A program made the translations under genes and the position numbers. A stretch of DNA of 64,000 nt, taken from assembly GCF_019749255.1 (NCBI RefSeq), contig NZ_JACWFH010000014.1, positions 32,198 to 96,197 of the forward strand, in the 5' to 3' direction. Shown here piece after piece: positions 29,333 to 38,778 of this stretch. Each line of letters starts with the position of its first letter. Position 1 is the first letter of the stretch. Under the pieces are notes generated by a model that ran no database searches, was not told the DNA's origin, and worked only from the letters and a program-made list of their open reading frames with translations. Origin of the DNA: Mesobacillus maritimus (lineage in GTDB: Bacteria > Bacillota > Bacilli > Bacillales > Cytobacillaceae).

Positions 29333-30670
29333 TTGACAAAAATATATGTACTTGATACAAATGTCCTGCTACAGGACCCATATTCCATTTTTTCATTTCA
29401 AGACAACGAGGTAGTTATTCCTGCCGTAGTTCTAGAAGAAGTTGATTCTAAAAAACGTAATATGGACGAGATTGGGCGTAATGCTAGGCAGGTATCTAGA
29501 ATTATTGATGGGCTTAGGGAAACCGGTAAATTGCATGAAAAAATCCCTCTCGATAACGGCGGATCAGTTAGAATTGAATTAAATCATCGTTCCTTCCATC
29601 AGCTTCAAGAGGTCTTTGTTGAAAAGACAAATGATAATCGAATCCTAGCTGTTGCGAAAAACTTGTCTTTAGAGGAACAAACGAAAGAGGACGGTCGTCC
29701 AGTTATTTTGGTAAGTAAAGATGCGCTTGTCAGGGTAAAGGCAGATGCAATCGGGCTAGCCTCGGAGGATTTTCTGAGTGATCGAGTGATAGAAGTGAAT
29801 GATTTGTATACGGGGTTTGAGGAAATATACGTTGCAGGAGAGTTATTAAACCGTTTTTATGTAAAAGGAGAACTAGAGCTAACGGAGATTAGTGGACCAA
29901 AGTTATATCCAAATCAATTTGTCATTCTTAAAGACAGTTTAGGTAGTTCTTCTTCCGCTATTGGAATGGTGGACAAGAAAAAGAAATTTGTAAAAAAGCT
30001 AGTTTTCGATCAAGAAGGAAAACAAATCTGGGGAATTAGGGCGAGAAATGTCCAACAAATTATGGCGTTAGAGCTATTGTTACGTGATGACATTCCACTT
30101 GTTACGTTGACAGGAAGAGCTGGAACAGGAAAAACGTTACTAACCCTAGCAACGGGACTTTTTCAAACAGAGGATTTAGGAGAATATAAAAAACTGGTTG
30201 TTGCACGGCCTATCGTACCAGTAGGAAAGGATTTAGGGTTTCTGCCAGGAGAAAAACAGGAAAAGCTTCGACCGTGGATGCAACCTATTTTTGATAATCT
30301 TGAGTTTTTATTTAATACGAAAAAACCAGGGGAACTGGATGCTATATTAGCAGGGATGGGGTCTATTGAGGTTGAAGCTCTGACGTATATAAGAGGACGT
30401 AGCATTCCGGAGCAGTTCATCATCATCGATGAGGCCCAAAATTTAACCAAGCATGAAGTAAAAACCATTTTAACACGAGTCGGAGAGAGAAGTAAGATCG
30501 TGTTAATGGGAGACCCCGATCAAATAGACCATCCTTATCTTGATGCGTATAATAATGGCCTTACATACGTGGTCGAAAAGTTTAAAGACCAACAGATTGC
30601 AGGCCATGTTAAATTAATAAAAGGAGAAAGGTCTGCACTAGCACAATTAGCAGCAGACATTCTAAAATAA
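29333..30670 (+). CDS. ylaK: PIN domain / PhoH-like ATPase YlaK
   Basis: A 445-residue PIN-PhoH protein. The N-terminal PIN nuclease domain has YVLDTNVLLQDP and EEVDSKKRN with the usual acidic residues (about 1-140). A small OB/S1-like linker follows, then a PhoH domain with Walker A GRAGTGKT near 260 and Walker B FIIIDEAQN near 365. Such PhoH2 proteins are proposed RNA helicase-nucleases. TTG 29333 follows GGGAGG with seven-base spacing; the longer frame from 29285 is not needed. Confidence 0.9.
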   Translation: MTKIYVLDTNVLLQDPYSIFSFQDNEVVIPAVVLEEVDSKKRNMDEIGRNARQVSRIIDGLRETGKLHEKIPLDNGGSVRIELNHRSFHQLQEVFVEKTNDNRILAVAKNLSLEEQTKEDGRPVILVSKDALVRVKADAIGLASEDFLSDRVIEVNDLYTGFEEIYVAGELLNRFYVKGELELTEISGPKLYPNQFVILKDSLGSSSSAIGMVDKKKKFVKKLVFDQEGKQIWGIRARNVQQIMALELLLRDDIPLVTLTGRAGTGKTLLTLATGLFQTEDLGEYKKLVVARPIVPVGKDLGFLPGEKQEKLRPWMQPIFDNLEFLFNTKKPGELDAILAGMGSIEVEALTYIRGRSIPEQFIIIDEAQNLTKHEVKTILTRVGERSKIVLMGDPDQIDHPYLDAYNNGLTYVVEKFKDQQIAGHVKLIKGERSALAQLAADILK

Positions 30671-30705
30671 AAAACAGGCGATTTCCTCGCCTGTTTTTTA
30701 TTTTA
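30663..30705. terminator. Terminator after ylaK, probably bidirectional
   Basis: Perfect 19-bp stem (30663-30681 with 30687-30705), loop TTTCC, GC-rich centre ACAGGCGA flanked by A and T runs. Confidence 0.88.
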
Positions 30706-30775
30706 GCTCTCTTAATACATGGCTGTTTGAAACGGATATCAGCAAGCCAGTTTGAATTACAAAAACGAGTGAGAG

Positions 30776-31273
30776 TTATTTTATAATAAATTGCTTTATC
30801 CCTTTTAGTGGGCTTTGCTGGTTTGTACCATCCCCGTAATAAACATGGACAGGACCACCATCGGTCAGCTGTTTCCCATTTTTAGAGAAGCCAAGAATTA
30901 GTTTTAAAGCTTCATTGAGAGGTAATTCTGTAGCTCCTTCACTATGTTCAATCAAGAGTGTCTTTGCGCCTTCTTGTGGCTCTGCATTTAGAATGAAGGG
31001 CTCAAAAGGAATTCCGAAAGTACCTTCCATCATTCTTTGCTTTTCGTACTTCCGTTCACTTTTAAGGGTCGGTGGAAACACAGCACCTTCCATGATTTCT
31101 CTATCCCAATGTTTAGAAATAGATTTGGTATACTCCTCAAGTTCATCTTTTTTATCTTTGTTCTCTTGGAAATATGTATCTAAATCCACTTTTCGGTCGT
31201 CAAAAATCCAGACACTAGGATCTAGGGTGATTTGATAGTTTACTTTACCAGTGATATGAATGATTAATTCCAC
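30776..31273 (-). CDS. Conserved Bacillaceae protein, unknown function
   Basis: A 165-residue soluble protein starting GTG (MELIIHITGKVNYQITLDPSVWIFDDRKVDLDTYF), ending with a basic IKQFIIK. The middle is charged helix (KDKKDELEEYTKSI) and then GTFGIPFEPFILNAEPQEGAKTLLIEH. Relatives are sometimes labelled peptidyl-prolyl isomerase in databases; I see no parvulin, cyclophilin or FKBP signature and do not support that. GGGGGAAAAGGC precedes the start. Located between ylaK and ylaN. Confidence 0.6.
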   Translation of the reverse strand: MELIIHITGKVNYQITLDPSVWIFDDRKVDLDTYFQENKDKKDELEEYTKSISKHWDREIMEGAVFPPTLKSERKYEKQRMMEGTFGIPFEPFILNAEPQEGAKTLLIEHSEGATELPLNEALKLILGFSKNGKQLTDGGPVHVYYGDGTNQQSPLKGIKQFIIK

Positions 31274-31384
31274 GCCTTTTCCCCCTATAAAAAAATGTTC
31301 TTCCCAAGTATATCTTTAATCTTTGTAAATGTCATATCTCTATTTCTAGAATGAGGGAATAAGTTTTCTGAATCCTTATTATTC

Positions 31385-31413
31385 TTGCATTTTTGGATGC
31401 TTAAGGGTAAAAT
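31385..31413 (+). promoter_or_regulatory. Promoter of ylaN
   Basis: TTGCAT, 17-base spacer, TAAAAT; good sigma-A match about 40 bases before the ylaN start. Confidence 0.5.
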
Positions 31414-31453
31414 TTATAGATAGATTGGTTAATGCTCGGAAACGGGGGGATCA

Positions 31454-31738
31454 ATGTTGGCGTCTGAAATGATAATTAATCACCAAGAAAAAGCCCATGC
31501 CTTATTGAAGGCTGACGCTGATAAGATATTAAAGCTGATTAAAGTGCAAATGGATAACCTAACTATGCCTCAATGTCCTCTCTATGAAGAAGTTTTGGAC
31601 ACGCAAATGTTTGGGTTATCGAGGGAGATAGATTTTGCAGTTAGACTCGGCTTAATAGAGGAAGCGGAAGGGAAAACAATCCTCGGTGAGCTTGAGAGAG
31701 AGTTATCTGCTCTTCATGAAGCTTCCACGAGAAAATAA
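31454..31738 (+). CDS. ylaN: YlaN (DUF1507), iron-linked Fur antagonist
   Basis: A 94-residue helical protein with the very conserved block [38 protein letters not shown]. subtilis YlaN is 93 residues. Work on staphylococcal and Bacillus homologues links it to iron binding and relief of Fur repression; that is family knowledge. GGGGGGAT lies before ATG 31454. Located upstream of ftsW but separated from it by its own terminator. Confidence 0.9.
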   Translation: MLASEMIINHQEKAHALLKADADKILKLIKVQMDNLTMPQCPLYEEVLDTQMFGLSREIDFAVRLGLIEEAEGKTILGELERELSALHEASTRK

Positions 31739-31745
31739 GATAGCT

Positions 31746-31784
31746 AAAAACTCAAACAGTTCTAGAGAATTGTTTGAGTTTTTT
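31746..31784 (+). terminator. Terminator after ylaN
   Basis: Stem AAAAACTCAAACA/TGTTTGAGTTTTT with a TCTAGA-containing loop, then more T. Confidence 0.82.
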
Positions 31785-31865
31785 TTAAACTTTCCTTCCC
31801 GTAAGCAGGATATTCATAGGGATAATTAGAATACATATTACAACATAGAAGATGGGGAAGAGATA

Positions 31866-33065
31866 ATGGTAAAAAAAATTATTAAGTCCTATGATTATTC
31901 TTTAATCATAGTAGTTGCCCTCTTGTCTATATTTGGACTAGTGATGGTTTATAGTGCTAGCCTTGTGACGCGCTACGAGGTTCCAAGTGATTTTTTCTTT
32001 GACAAACAACGATTGAACTTATTGGTTGCTGGGATGTTTTTCATTATAACAGCACTGTTCCCTTACAAAATAATGAAAAACACCAAATTTCTTTTGCCGA
32101 TGGTGGTTCTGTCTCTTTTTGGTCTTGCAGGGTTGTTTATAGTGGGAAAGGTAGCTAACAATGCGTTAAGTTGGATCGAGGTGGGTGCGCGAAGCATTCA
32201 GCCTGCAGAATTTGCTAAACTTGGTGTCATAATCTATTTGTCTGCTGTTTATGCCAAAAAACAATCGTATATCAATGAGTTTGATAAAGGTGTCGCTCCA
32301 CCATTAGTGTACCTAGCGCTAGTGGTCATCCTGGTCGCGGTACAGCCTGATTTTGGAACAGCAGGTATTATCTTTTTAATTGCTTCAACCATTATTTTGT
32401 CTTCAGGAATGAGTATGAAGAATATCATGAAACTCGTCATTATTGCTGCTTGTTTAGTTGCTCCAGTATCGCTAGTGATGAAAGATGAGATTTTCTCAGA
32501 AACAAGAATCAATCGATTGACTTCATACAGCGATCCATTTGCTGATGAATTAGACACTGGATATCAGCTGGCAAATTCCTATTATGCTATCGGTTCTGGT
32601 GGATTAACAGGGTTAGGTCTTGGACAAAGTGTTCAAAAGCTTGGGTACTTACCAGAAGCGCATACTGATTTTATCATTGCGATTATTGCAGAAGAGCTGG
32701 GGATATTTGGTGTTGGATTTGTCTTATTGTGTTTAGGATATATTGTCTTGAGAGGGATTTTTATTGGTCTGAAGTGTAAGGACCCGTTTGGAAGCTTGTT
32801 AGCGATTGGGATATCGAGTATGGTTGGGATTCAGGCATTTATTAATCTCGGTGGTGCAACAGGCGTAATACCATTAACGGGGGTACCTCTTCCATTTGTA
32901 AGCTACGGAGGCTCATCGCTTCTACAAATGGCGATTTCAATGGGAATTCTGGTAAATGTGTCTATGTTCGTTCAATACGAAGAAAAGTACAAACCTAAAA
33001 AAACACAAGCTACCACCTCAGTGCAAACTGAGGCGTCGGGACAAAAATTCAATTTTAAATCATAA
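31866..33065 (+). CDS. ftsW: Septal peptidoglycan glycosyltransferase FtsW
   Basis: SEDS-family polymerase that works with a class B PBP (here PbpB, encoded 30 kb away) at the division septum. 399 residues, about ten transmembrane helices. SEDS signatures: MVYSASLVT near residue 28, QPAEFAKLG near 116, GYQLANSYYAIGSGGLTGLGLGQS near 230 (the large extracellular loop), PEAHTDFIIAIIAEELG, and PLPFVSYGGSS near 350. Position after ylaN matches B. subtilis and favours FtsW over RodA or SpoVE. Confidence 0.92.
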   Translation: MVKKIIKSYDYSLIIVVALLSIFGLVMVYSASLVTRYEVPSDFFFDKQRLNLLVAGMFFIITALFPYKIMKNTKFLLPMVVLSLFGLAGLFIVGKVANNALSWIEVGARSIQPAEFAKLGVIIYLSAVYAKKQSYINEFDKGVAPPLVYLALVVILVAVQPDFGTAGIIFLIASTIILSSGMSMKNIMKLVIIAACLVAPVSLVMKDEIFSETRINRLTSYSDPFADELDTGYQLANSYYAIGSGGLTGLGLGQSVQKLGYLPEAHTDFIIAIIAEELGIFGVGFVLLCLGYIVLRGIFIGLKCKDPFGSLLAIGISSMVGIQAFINLGGATGVIPLTGVPLPFVSYGGSSLLQMAISMGILVNVSMFVQYEEKYKPKKTQATTSVQTEASGQKFNFKS

Positions 33066-33066
33066 T

Positions 33067-33100
33067 AAAAAGCTGCAGTCTATGGACTGCAGCTTTTTGC
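33067..33100. terminator. Terminator between ftsW and ctaA
   Basis: Perfect 14-bp stem AAAAAGCTGCAGTC/GACTGCAGCTTTTT with a four-base loop. Only about 60 bases remain before the end of ctaA: pycA, present here in B. subtilis, is absent. Confidence 0.88.
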
Positions 33101-33161
33101 GTATTGTTATGTCTTATCACTAACATTGTGTATAACGAGCCAATGTCGCATTAATGATCTT

Positions 33162-34139
33162 TTATTGCGCTGGTGGTATATATTTGCGTGATTCAGCATC
33201 GACTTTGTCTTGTTTCAATAAAGCGATTGCGTTTTTCTTGTTACGAGAGACGAGCAAGATTAGGTAGCTGAGAACTCCAAATAAACAAGAGATGAAAAAG
33301 GCGTGTGCAAGTGCGATATACAAGTTTAGTCTAGAAAAGATAACCAATGCGCCTGCGATGACTTGCAGGGATACAAGAACAAAAGACGAAATCCATGACC
33401 AGTAAACAACAGGTTGGTGTTTATAATGCCGGACGGCCACGAAGGTTGCATATGCGATCCAAATAAATATTAAACCCGCCGCAGCCCTGTGCCCCATTTG
33501 GACCCATTGATATAAATTATCTGGTAGGCTAGGCGAGGTGTTTACACATAGTGGCCAGTCAGGACAAACTAAACTAGAGTTGGTATGTCGAACAAGGGCC
33601 CCGGTATATACAACAATAAAACTATAAATAGTGATTCCGATAATGTGAAAATTCATCCTTTTATCAATAATTACTTTTTCTGCATTGAACTTTTTATCAA
33701 TTTCAAAAATCAATAGTGTTAAAAGGAATACAGCAGCAAAAGAAATTAATGAAATCCCAAAATGTGCAGCAAGCACAAAGTCATTTTGGCCCCAAACTAC
33801 AGCTGCTGCTCCAATAAGGCCCTGAAGGAGAATAAAAAAGAAGGATAAAAAGGCTAAAAACTTTGTTTCTCGTATATGTCCAATAGCCTTCCAAGACCAA
33901 ATGGCAAGAACTAATACCATGAATCCGAGTGCGCCTGATACTAAACGGTGTGCCAATTCAATCACTAATTCCGGAGTGATATCAGTGGGAACAAACTCTC
34001 CATTACATAAAGGCCATGAACGGCCGCAACCCATTCCAGAATCTGTTTTTGTAACAAGTGCACCACCTAGTAAAACGAAAAGCATACCAATCGTCGTTAA
34101 GACTGCCAACCATTTTAAAGAGCGTTTCAATACATTCAC
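33162..34139 (-). CDS. ctaA: Heme A synthase
   Basis: Oxidises the C8 methyl of heme O to formyl, making heme A for the aa3-type oxidases. 325 residues with eight transmembrane helices in two four-helix halves. Each half has its Cys pair: CGRSWPLC near residue 38 and CPDWPLC near 190, as in B. subtilis CtaA. Conserved ELAHRLVSG and GHRAAAGLI carry heme-ligating His residues. Divergent from ctaB, sharing a 605-base control region. Confidence 0.93.
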   Translation of the reverse strand: MNVLKRSLKWLAVLTTIGMLFVLLGGALVTKTDSGMGCGRSWPLCNGEFVPTDITPELVIELAHRLVSGALGFMVLVLAIWSWKAIGHIRETKFLAFLSFFFILLQGLIGAAAVVWGQNDFVLAAHFGISLISFAAVFLLTLLIFEIDKKFNAEKVIIDKRMNFHIIGITIYSFIVVYTGALVRHTNSSLVCPDWPLCVNTSPSLPDNLYQWVQMGHRAAAGLIFIWIAYATFVAVRHYKHQPVVYWSWISSFVLVSLQVIAGALVIFSRLNLYIALAHAFFISCLFGVLSYLILLVSRNKKNAIALLKQDKVDAESRKYIPPAQ

Positions 34140-34744
34140 CTGCTTGTTTAAATATTCAAATTTGTCATATAATTATTACTCGAGTATAATTTGGTGATGA
34201 ATGATCACATTTGAGTAATTCAAATCTATCATAGCTGATTTAAGAATAAAAAGATAGAAAGCCACACTGTGCCCCTAAATGATACTACACAAACTAATCC
34301 TATTATTCAATATGAAAAGAAAACTACCTAAATCTGGGCAAAAAGATTGCTTCAAGAGCAAGTATTTGTTAGTAATATAGAGGAAGTTATCGATTCAAAA
34401 ATTTCTAAAGAATAATAATACTCGGGATAACCTAAGAGCTATATGGTTTGAGGTTTATAGCGAGGGATAATTTTCAAAAAAACGTTCGAAAAAGGAAAAC
34501 CCTGTAAAATAAAGACTTTTCACCACACTTTTCTTAAATCAATTGATTTTGTTCAAAAAAAGTACACAAAAAAAGTCCAAAGTGTGATTTAATATACACA
34601 AAGAGACTTTACTTTCCTACACAAACATTTAACACCTTTTTTACGGTGTAAATAGTATAAACTAAGTTTCGAGAAACAGTCTTTTCTGGATTAATTTTGC
34701 CAATTCGATTAAAATAAGAATTTAATAAAGAAGGAGGAGAGGGA
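34140..34744. promoter_or_regulatory. Divergent control region ctaA-ctaB
   Basis: 605 bases without a supported gene. Near ctaA is a perfect inverted repeat GTGAT-N5-ATCAC (34194-34208). Near ctaB are a Rex-like palindrome (34582-34601) and a hairpin AACACC/GGTGT (34630-34650). A 22-codon stretch at 34351-34416 looks protein-like but has no ribosome site. In B. subtilis this kind of region is controlled by ResD; I cannot point to a definite ResD box. Confidence 0.45.
34582..34601 (+). promoter_or_regulatory. Rex-like redox operator upstream of ctaB
   Basis: GTGTG-N10-CACAA with an AT-only centre, against the Rex consensus TTGTG-N10-CACAA (nine of ten half-site bases). The centre contains TAATAT, a possible -10. 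Rex senses NADH/NAD+ and represses respiratory and fermentative genes in Firmicutes. Confidence 0.4.
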
Positions 34745-35683
34745 ATGTCGAGTCCAAAAGCTTATGATGGGGCTGTCATGGATGGGAATCAGCAATCTCT
34801 TAACGCTGGTGTGGGCGAAACATCAGTAGTTAAAGATTTTCTAGCTCTAATAAAAGTTGGAATTGTTAACTCAAATGCAATTACGACATTTACTGGACTA
34901 TGGCTCGCTCTACATTTCAGTGGGATGCGCTTTTTGGGGAACCTAGACATTGTTTTTTTAACATTGATTGGTTCATCATTAATTATTGCGGGTTCTTGTA
35001 GTTTAAATAATTACATAGACCGGGACATCGATCCCCTAATGGAGAGGACGAAAGGAAGACCCACTGTTACAGGGAAAATACAGCCTGCAAAAGTGGCTAT
35101 CCTAGGGTTCTTGTTTATTGGGATTGGATCAGTTCTATTGTTTATGACCACGATAACAGCCGGGATTATTGGCTTAATCGGGGTTTTCAGTTATGTAGTT
35201 CTTTATAGTATGTGGTCTAAGCGTCTATATGTCTCTAATACAATTGTTGGGAGCATTTCAGGTGCTGTTCCGCCATTAATTGGATGGGCAGCTGTTGATG
35301 GTAACCTTAGTATGATGGCATGGGTGTTGTTTTTAATTATGTTTTTCTGGCAACCTCCACACTTCTATGCGCTTGCTATGAGAAGAGCAGAGGAATATCG
35401 TGCTGCTAGTATACCTATGTTGCCAGTAGTCAAGGGGTTTGCGAGAACCAAAAAGTCGATCATCCTTTGGATTATAGCTCTCCTACCACTACCGTTTCTT
35501 CTATCGGAATTAGGAGTACCATTTCTGATATTGGCTTCGGCATTGAATATTGGTTGGTTGGTCTTAGGTTTTTACGCTCGTAAATTTAAAGATGACATTA
35601 AATGGGCAAAACTAATGTTTGTCTACTCATTACAATACCTGACGATTTTATTCGTAGCTATGGTAATTGTCACACTCATATAA
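34745..35683 (+). CDS. ctaB: Protoheme IX farnesyltransferase (heme O synthase)
   Basis: Prenylates heme B to heme O, the substrate of CtaA. 312 residues with seven to nine membrane helices of the UbiA family. The first Asp-rich motif is [19 protein letters not shown] near residue 90, the second region [24 protein letters not shown] near 155, and [13 protein letters not shown] near 200. The N-terminal 30 residues are soluble. GGAGGAGAGGG precedes the ATG. Starts the cta cluster that continues with the oxidase subunits. Confidence 0.94.
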   Translation: MSSPKAYDGAVMDGNQQSLNAGVGETSVVKDFLALIKVGIVNSNAITTFTGLWLALHFSGMRFLGNLDIVFLTLIGSSLIIAGSCSLNNYIDRDIDPLMERTKGRPTVTGKIQPAKVAILGFLFIGIGSVLLFMTTITAGIIGLIGVFSYVVLYSMWSKRLYVSNTIVGSISGAVPPLIGWAAVDGNLSMMAWVLFLIMFFWQPPHFYALAMRRAEEYRAASIPMLPVVKGFARTKKSIILWIIALLPLPFLLSELGVPFLILASALNIGWLVLGFYARKFKDDIKWAKLMFVYSLQYLTILFVAMVIVTLI

Positions 35684-35819
35684 TGGTATTTAAGTCCAAT
35701 TAAGGGACTAGTCAGATTTGCTGGGACATTTTCCTCGTTGTGGGACGGGGAGAATTTATCCATATATTATTTTCAGAATCATTTAATGAATTATTTATGA
35801 AAGAGGGGTTTAAAAAGCT

Positions 35820-36887
35820 ATGAAAAGGCTTGGGAAATGGCGTTTGCTACCTTTGATTGCGGTCATAGCACTACTAGCCGGGTGCGGTGAACCTTTCCTG
35901 TCCGCACTACAGCCGGCAGGTGAAGTTGCACAAATGCAATATGATTTAATGGTGCTAAGTACTTTAATCATGGTAGGAGTAATTGCAATTGTAACTGTAA
36001 TATTTATTGTTGTAATGGTACGTTTCCGTCGGAAAAGTAAAGATGAAATCCCTAAACAGGTTGAGGGAAGTCACACATTGGAGATTCTTTGGACGGTTAT
36101 TCCAATCTTATTATTATTAGTTCTGGCTGTTCCTACTGTATCGGCAACATTTAAACTTGCTGATGTTTCTTCAATGGAGAAAAAGAACGAAGACGGAAAA
36201 TCGGATGCGCTTGTTGTGAATGTGCGTGCGAATCTTTATTGGTGGGAATTTGAATATCCTAATGAGGAAATTGTCACAAGTCAAGATTTAGTGGTGCCAA
36301 CTGGTGAAAAGGTTTACTTTAATCTAAAAGCATCAGATGTTAAGCATTCATTCTGGATTCCTCCTGTTGGTGGGAAAATGGATACAAATACTGATAATGT
36401 AAACAAGTTCTGGCTTGAATTTGACCCTGCTAAGGCTGATGAAGCTGGAGGCATCTTCTATGGTAAATGTGCTGAACTTTGTGGACCTTCACATGCATTG
36501 ATGGATTTTAAAGTGAAAGCTCTTCCACGTGCGGAATTTGATCAATGGATAGCAGATATGCAATCCGTTACAGAGCCAGTTCAGGCGGAAACTGCAGATG
36601 CACAAGCAGGACAAGAGATCTTTAATAACAGCTGTATTGGGTGTCACGCTGTAACACCTGCAAACACTACTCCAGAACAAGCTCGTATGGGTCCTAACTT
36701 AACTGACTTTGGTAATCGTACCCTTGTGGCGGGAATTCTAGAGCATAATGAAGAAAACATTAAAAATTGGCTGAAAGATCCTGAAAGTGTGAAGCCGGGG
36801 AATAAGATGACTGGCAAATATAACTTGTCTGATGAGGAAATTGATGCGGTAACTCAATACTTAATGGGCTTGAAGGTCCAAGAATAA
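35820..36887 (+). CDS. ctaC: Cytochrome caa3 oxidase subunit II with fused cytochrome c
   Basis: Receives electrons from cytochrome c. 355 residues. A lipoprotein signal ends LLAGC (Cys near residue 22), then two membrane helices (about 40-65 and 85-105), a CuA domain with YWWEFEYP near 140 and CAELCGPSHALM near 220 (Cys, Cys and His ligands), and a C-terminal cytochrome c domain with heme motif CIGCH near 278 and the axial Met in KPGNKMTG. This fusion defines caa3 rather than quinol-type aa3. Confidence 0.95.
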   Translation: MKRLGKWRLLPLIAVIALLAGCGEPFLSALQPAGEVAQMQYDLMVLSTLIMVGVIAIVTVIFIVVMVRFRRKSKDEIPKQVEGSHTLEILWTVIPILLLLVLAVPTVSATFKLADVSSMEKKNEDGKSDALVVNVRANLYWWEFEYPNEEIVTSQDLVVPTGEKVYFNLKASDVKHSFWIPPVGGKMDTNTDNVNKFWLEFDPAKADEAGGIFYGKCAELCGPSHALMDFKVKALPRAEFDQWIADMQSVTEPVQAETADAQAGQEIFNNSCIGCHAVTPANTTPEQARMGPNLTDFGNRTLVAGILEHNEENIKNWLKDPESVKPGNKMTGKYNLSDEEIDAVTQYLMGLKVQE

Positions 36888-36912
36888 CAGAGGAAGAAAT
36901 GGAGGTAAAACT

Positions 36913-38778
36913 GTGAGTACCTATGCTCAGAAAAAAGGGGTAGGCGCTGTTTTATGGGACTATTTAACCACTGTCGACCATAAGAAAATTGCTATCCTTT
37001 ATTTGATAGCTGGTGGATTTTTCTTTGTGCTCGGTGGATTGGAAGCAATGGTAATCCGAATCCAGTTAGCTATACCAGATAATAACTTTGTAAGTGCAGG
37101 TTTTTATAATGAAGTTTTAACCATGCATGGAACGACAATGATATTCCTTGCTGCAATGCCGATTCTACTTGGATTTATGAATGCAGTTATGCCATTGCAA
37201 ATTGGGGCACGTGATGTTGCGTTCCCATTCCTAAATGCATTAGGATTTTGGCTGTTTTTATTTGGAGGGTTATTCCTAAATCTTTCGTGGTTCCTAGGTG
37301 GAGCACCGGATGCAGGTTGGACGTCATATGCATCCTTATCACTTGCTTCCGAAGGACACGGAATTGACTTTTATGCACTTGGTTTGCAAATTTCAGGTTT
37401 TGGGACCTTGATTGGTGGAATCAACTTCCTGGTAACCATTATTAATATGCGTGCACCAGGTATGACTTATATGAGGATGCCATTGTTCACATGGACTACT
37501 TTTGTGGCATCTGCATTAATCTTATTTGCGTTCCCGCCACTAACAGTCGGAATTTTCTTTTTAACCTTTGACCGTTTGTTTGGGGCAAATTTCTTTGACC
37601 CGACTATGGGTGGAAACACAGTCATTTGGGAGCATCTATTTTGGATTTTCGGTCACCCAGAAGTTTACATTCTAATTTTACCAGCATTTGGTATTTTTTC
37701 TGAGATTATTTCAACATTCTCTAGAAAGCGTCTGTTTGGATATTCATCAATGGTCTTTGCGACAGTATTGATTGGATTCTTAGGATTCATGGTTTGGGCT
37801 CACCATATGTTTACAACTGGATTAGGTCCGATTGCAAACTCCATTTTTGCAGTAGCGACAATGGCAATTGCTGTACCGACTGGAATTAAGATTTTTAACT
37901 GGTTGTTTACGATGTGGGGAGGCAGTATTAGATTCACCACTCCTATGTTGTACGCTGTTTCATTTGTACCATCGTTCCTATTGGGGGGAGTAACAGGTGT
38001 TATGCTTGCTGTTGCTGCGGCAGACTACCAATACCATGATACTTACTTTGTTGTAGCTCACTTTCACTACGTTATTGTAGGTGGTGTTGTTCTTGCGATC
38101 CTTGCTGCAACCCATTTTTATTGGCCAAAGATGTTTGGAACAATGTTAAATGAATTCTTAGGAAAAATTACTTTCTGGTTATTCCTAATTGGTTTCCATT
38201 TGACATTCTTTATTCAACACTTCCTTGGATTGATGGGGATGCCACGTCGTATTTTTACATTCCTTCCGAATCAAGGACTTGAGGTAGGAAACGTTGTTTC
38301 AACTGTTGGTGCCTTTTTCATGGCCATTGCAGTTATCATCTTGTTAATTAATATTGTTATTACTAGTGTTAAGAACGTTAAGGTAGGAAATGACCCATGG
38401 GGAGATGGACGTTCGCTTGAATGGGCGATTGCTTCACCACCACCATTTTATAACTTCAAGCAGCTTCCGTTAGTTCGTGGATTGGATCCGTATTGGATTG
38501 AAAAAATGGAAGGGAAGAAAGAGATGACTCCCGCAGAGCCACTTGGGGATATTCATATGCCAAATAACTCCTTTATTCCATTTATGATTTCACTTGGATT
38601 ATTCATTGCTGCCTTTGGAGCGATGTACCGTTTGGATTATTCATGGGGACTTCCAGTTTTAATCCTTGGATTGCTAGTTACATTGCTTTCTATGTTCACA
38701 CGTTCAATCAAGGATGACCACGGTTTTCATATTCATAAAGAAGACCTGATTGATGAAGATAAGGGGAGGAAGGCATAA
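36913..38778 (+). CDS. ctaD: Cytochrome caa3 oxidase subunit I
   Basis: Heme a/heme a3-CuB subunit, the proton-pumping core. 621 residues, more than 12 membrane helices. Heme a ligand in TMHGTTMIF near residue 75, the CuB motif FWIFGHPEVYILILPAFG near 240 with the cross-linked His-Tyr pair, AHHMFTTG near 290, and DTYFVVAHFHYVIVGG near 375 (a3 and a ligands). Start GTG 36913 follows TGGAGG. Its stop shares bases with the ctaE start (TAATG). Confidence 0.96.
   Translation: MSTYAQKKGVGAVLWDYLTTVDHKKIAILYLIAGGFFFVLGGLEAMVIRIQLAIPDNNFVSAGFYNEVLTMHGTTMIFLAAMPILLGFMNAVMPLQIGARDVAFPFLNALGFWLFLFGGLFLNLSWFLGGAPDAGWTSYASLSLASEGHGIDFYALGLQISGFGTLIGGINFLVTIINMRAPGMTYMRMPLFTWTTFVASALILFAFPPLTVGIFFLTFDRLFGANFFDPTMGGNTVIWEHLFWIFGHPEVYILILPAFGIFSEIISTFSRKRLFGYSSMVFATVLIGFLGFMVWAHHMFTTGLGPIANSIFAVATMAIAVPTGIKIFNWLFTMWGGSIRFTTPMLYAVSFVPSFLLGGVTGVMLAVAAADYQYHDTYFVVAHFHYVIVGGVVLAILAATHFYWPKMFGTMLNEFLGKITFWLFLIGFHLTFFIQHFLGLMGMPRRIFTFLPNQGLEVGNVVSTVGAFFMAIAVIILLINIVITSVKNVKVGNDPWGDGRSLEWAIASPPPFYNFKQLPLVRGLDPYWIEKMEGKKEMTPAEPLGDIHMPNNSFIPFMISLGLFIAAFGAMYRLDYSWGLPVLILGLLVTLLSMFTRSIKDDHGFHIHKEDLIDEDKGRKA

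Noticed and set aside
34191..34210. Fnr box near ctaA
   Set aside because: The half-sites TGTGA and TCACC on the minus strand are 7 bases apart, not 6, and one half is imperfect.
34351..34416. Short protein-like stretch (NIEEVIDSKISKE) between ctaA and ctaB
   Set aside because: Only 22 codons, no ribosome site, stops around it; cannot be told from chance or assigned to a lost gene.
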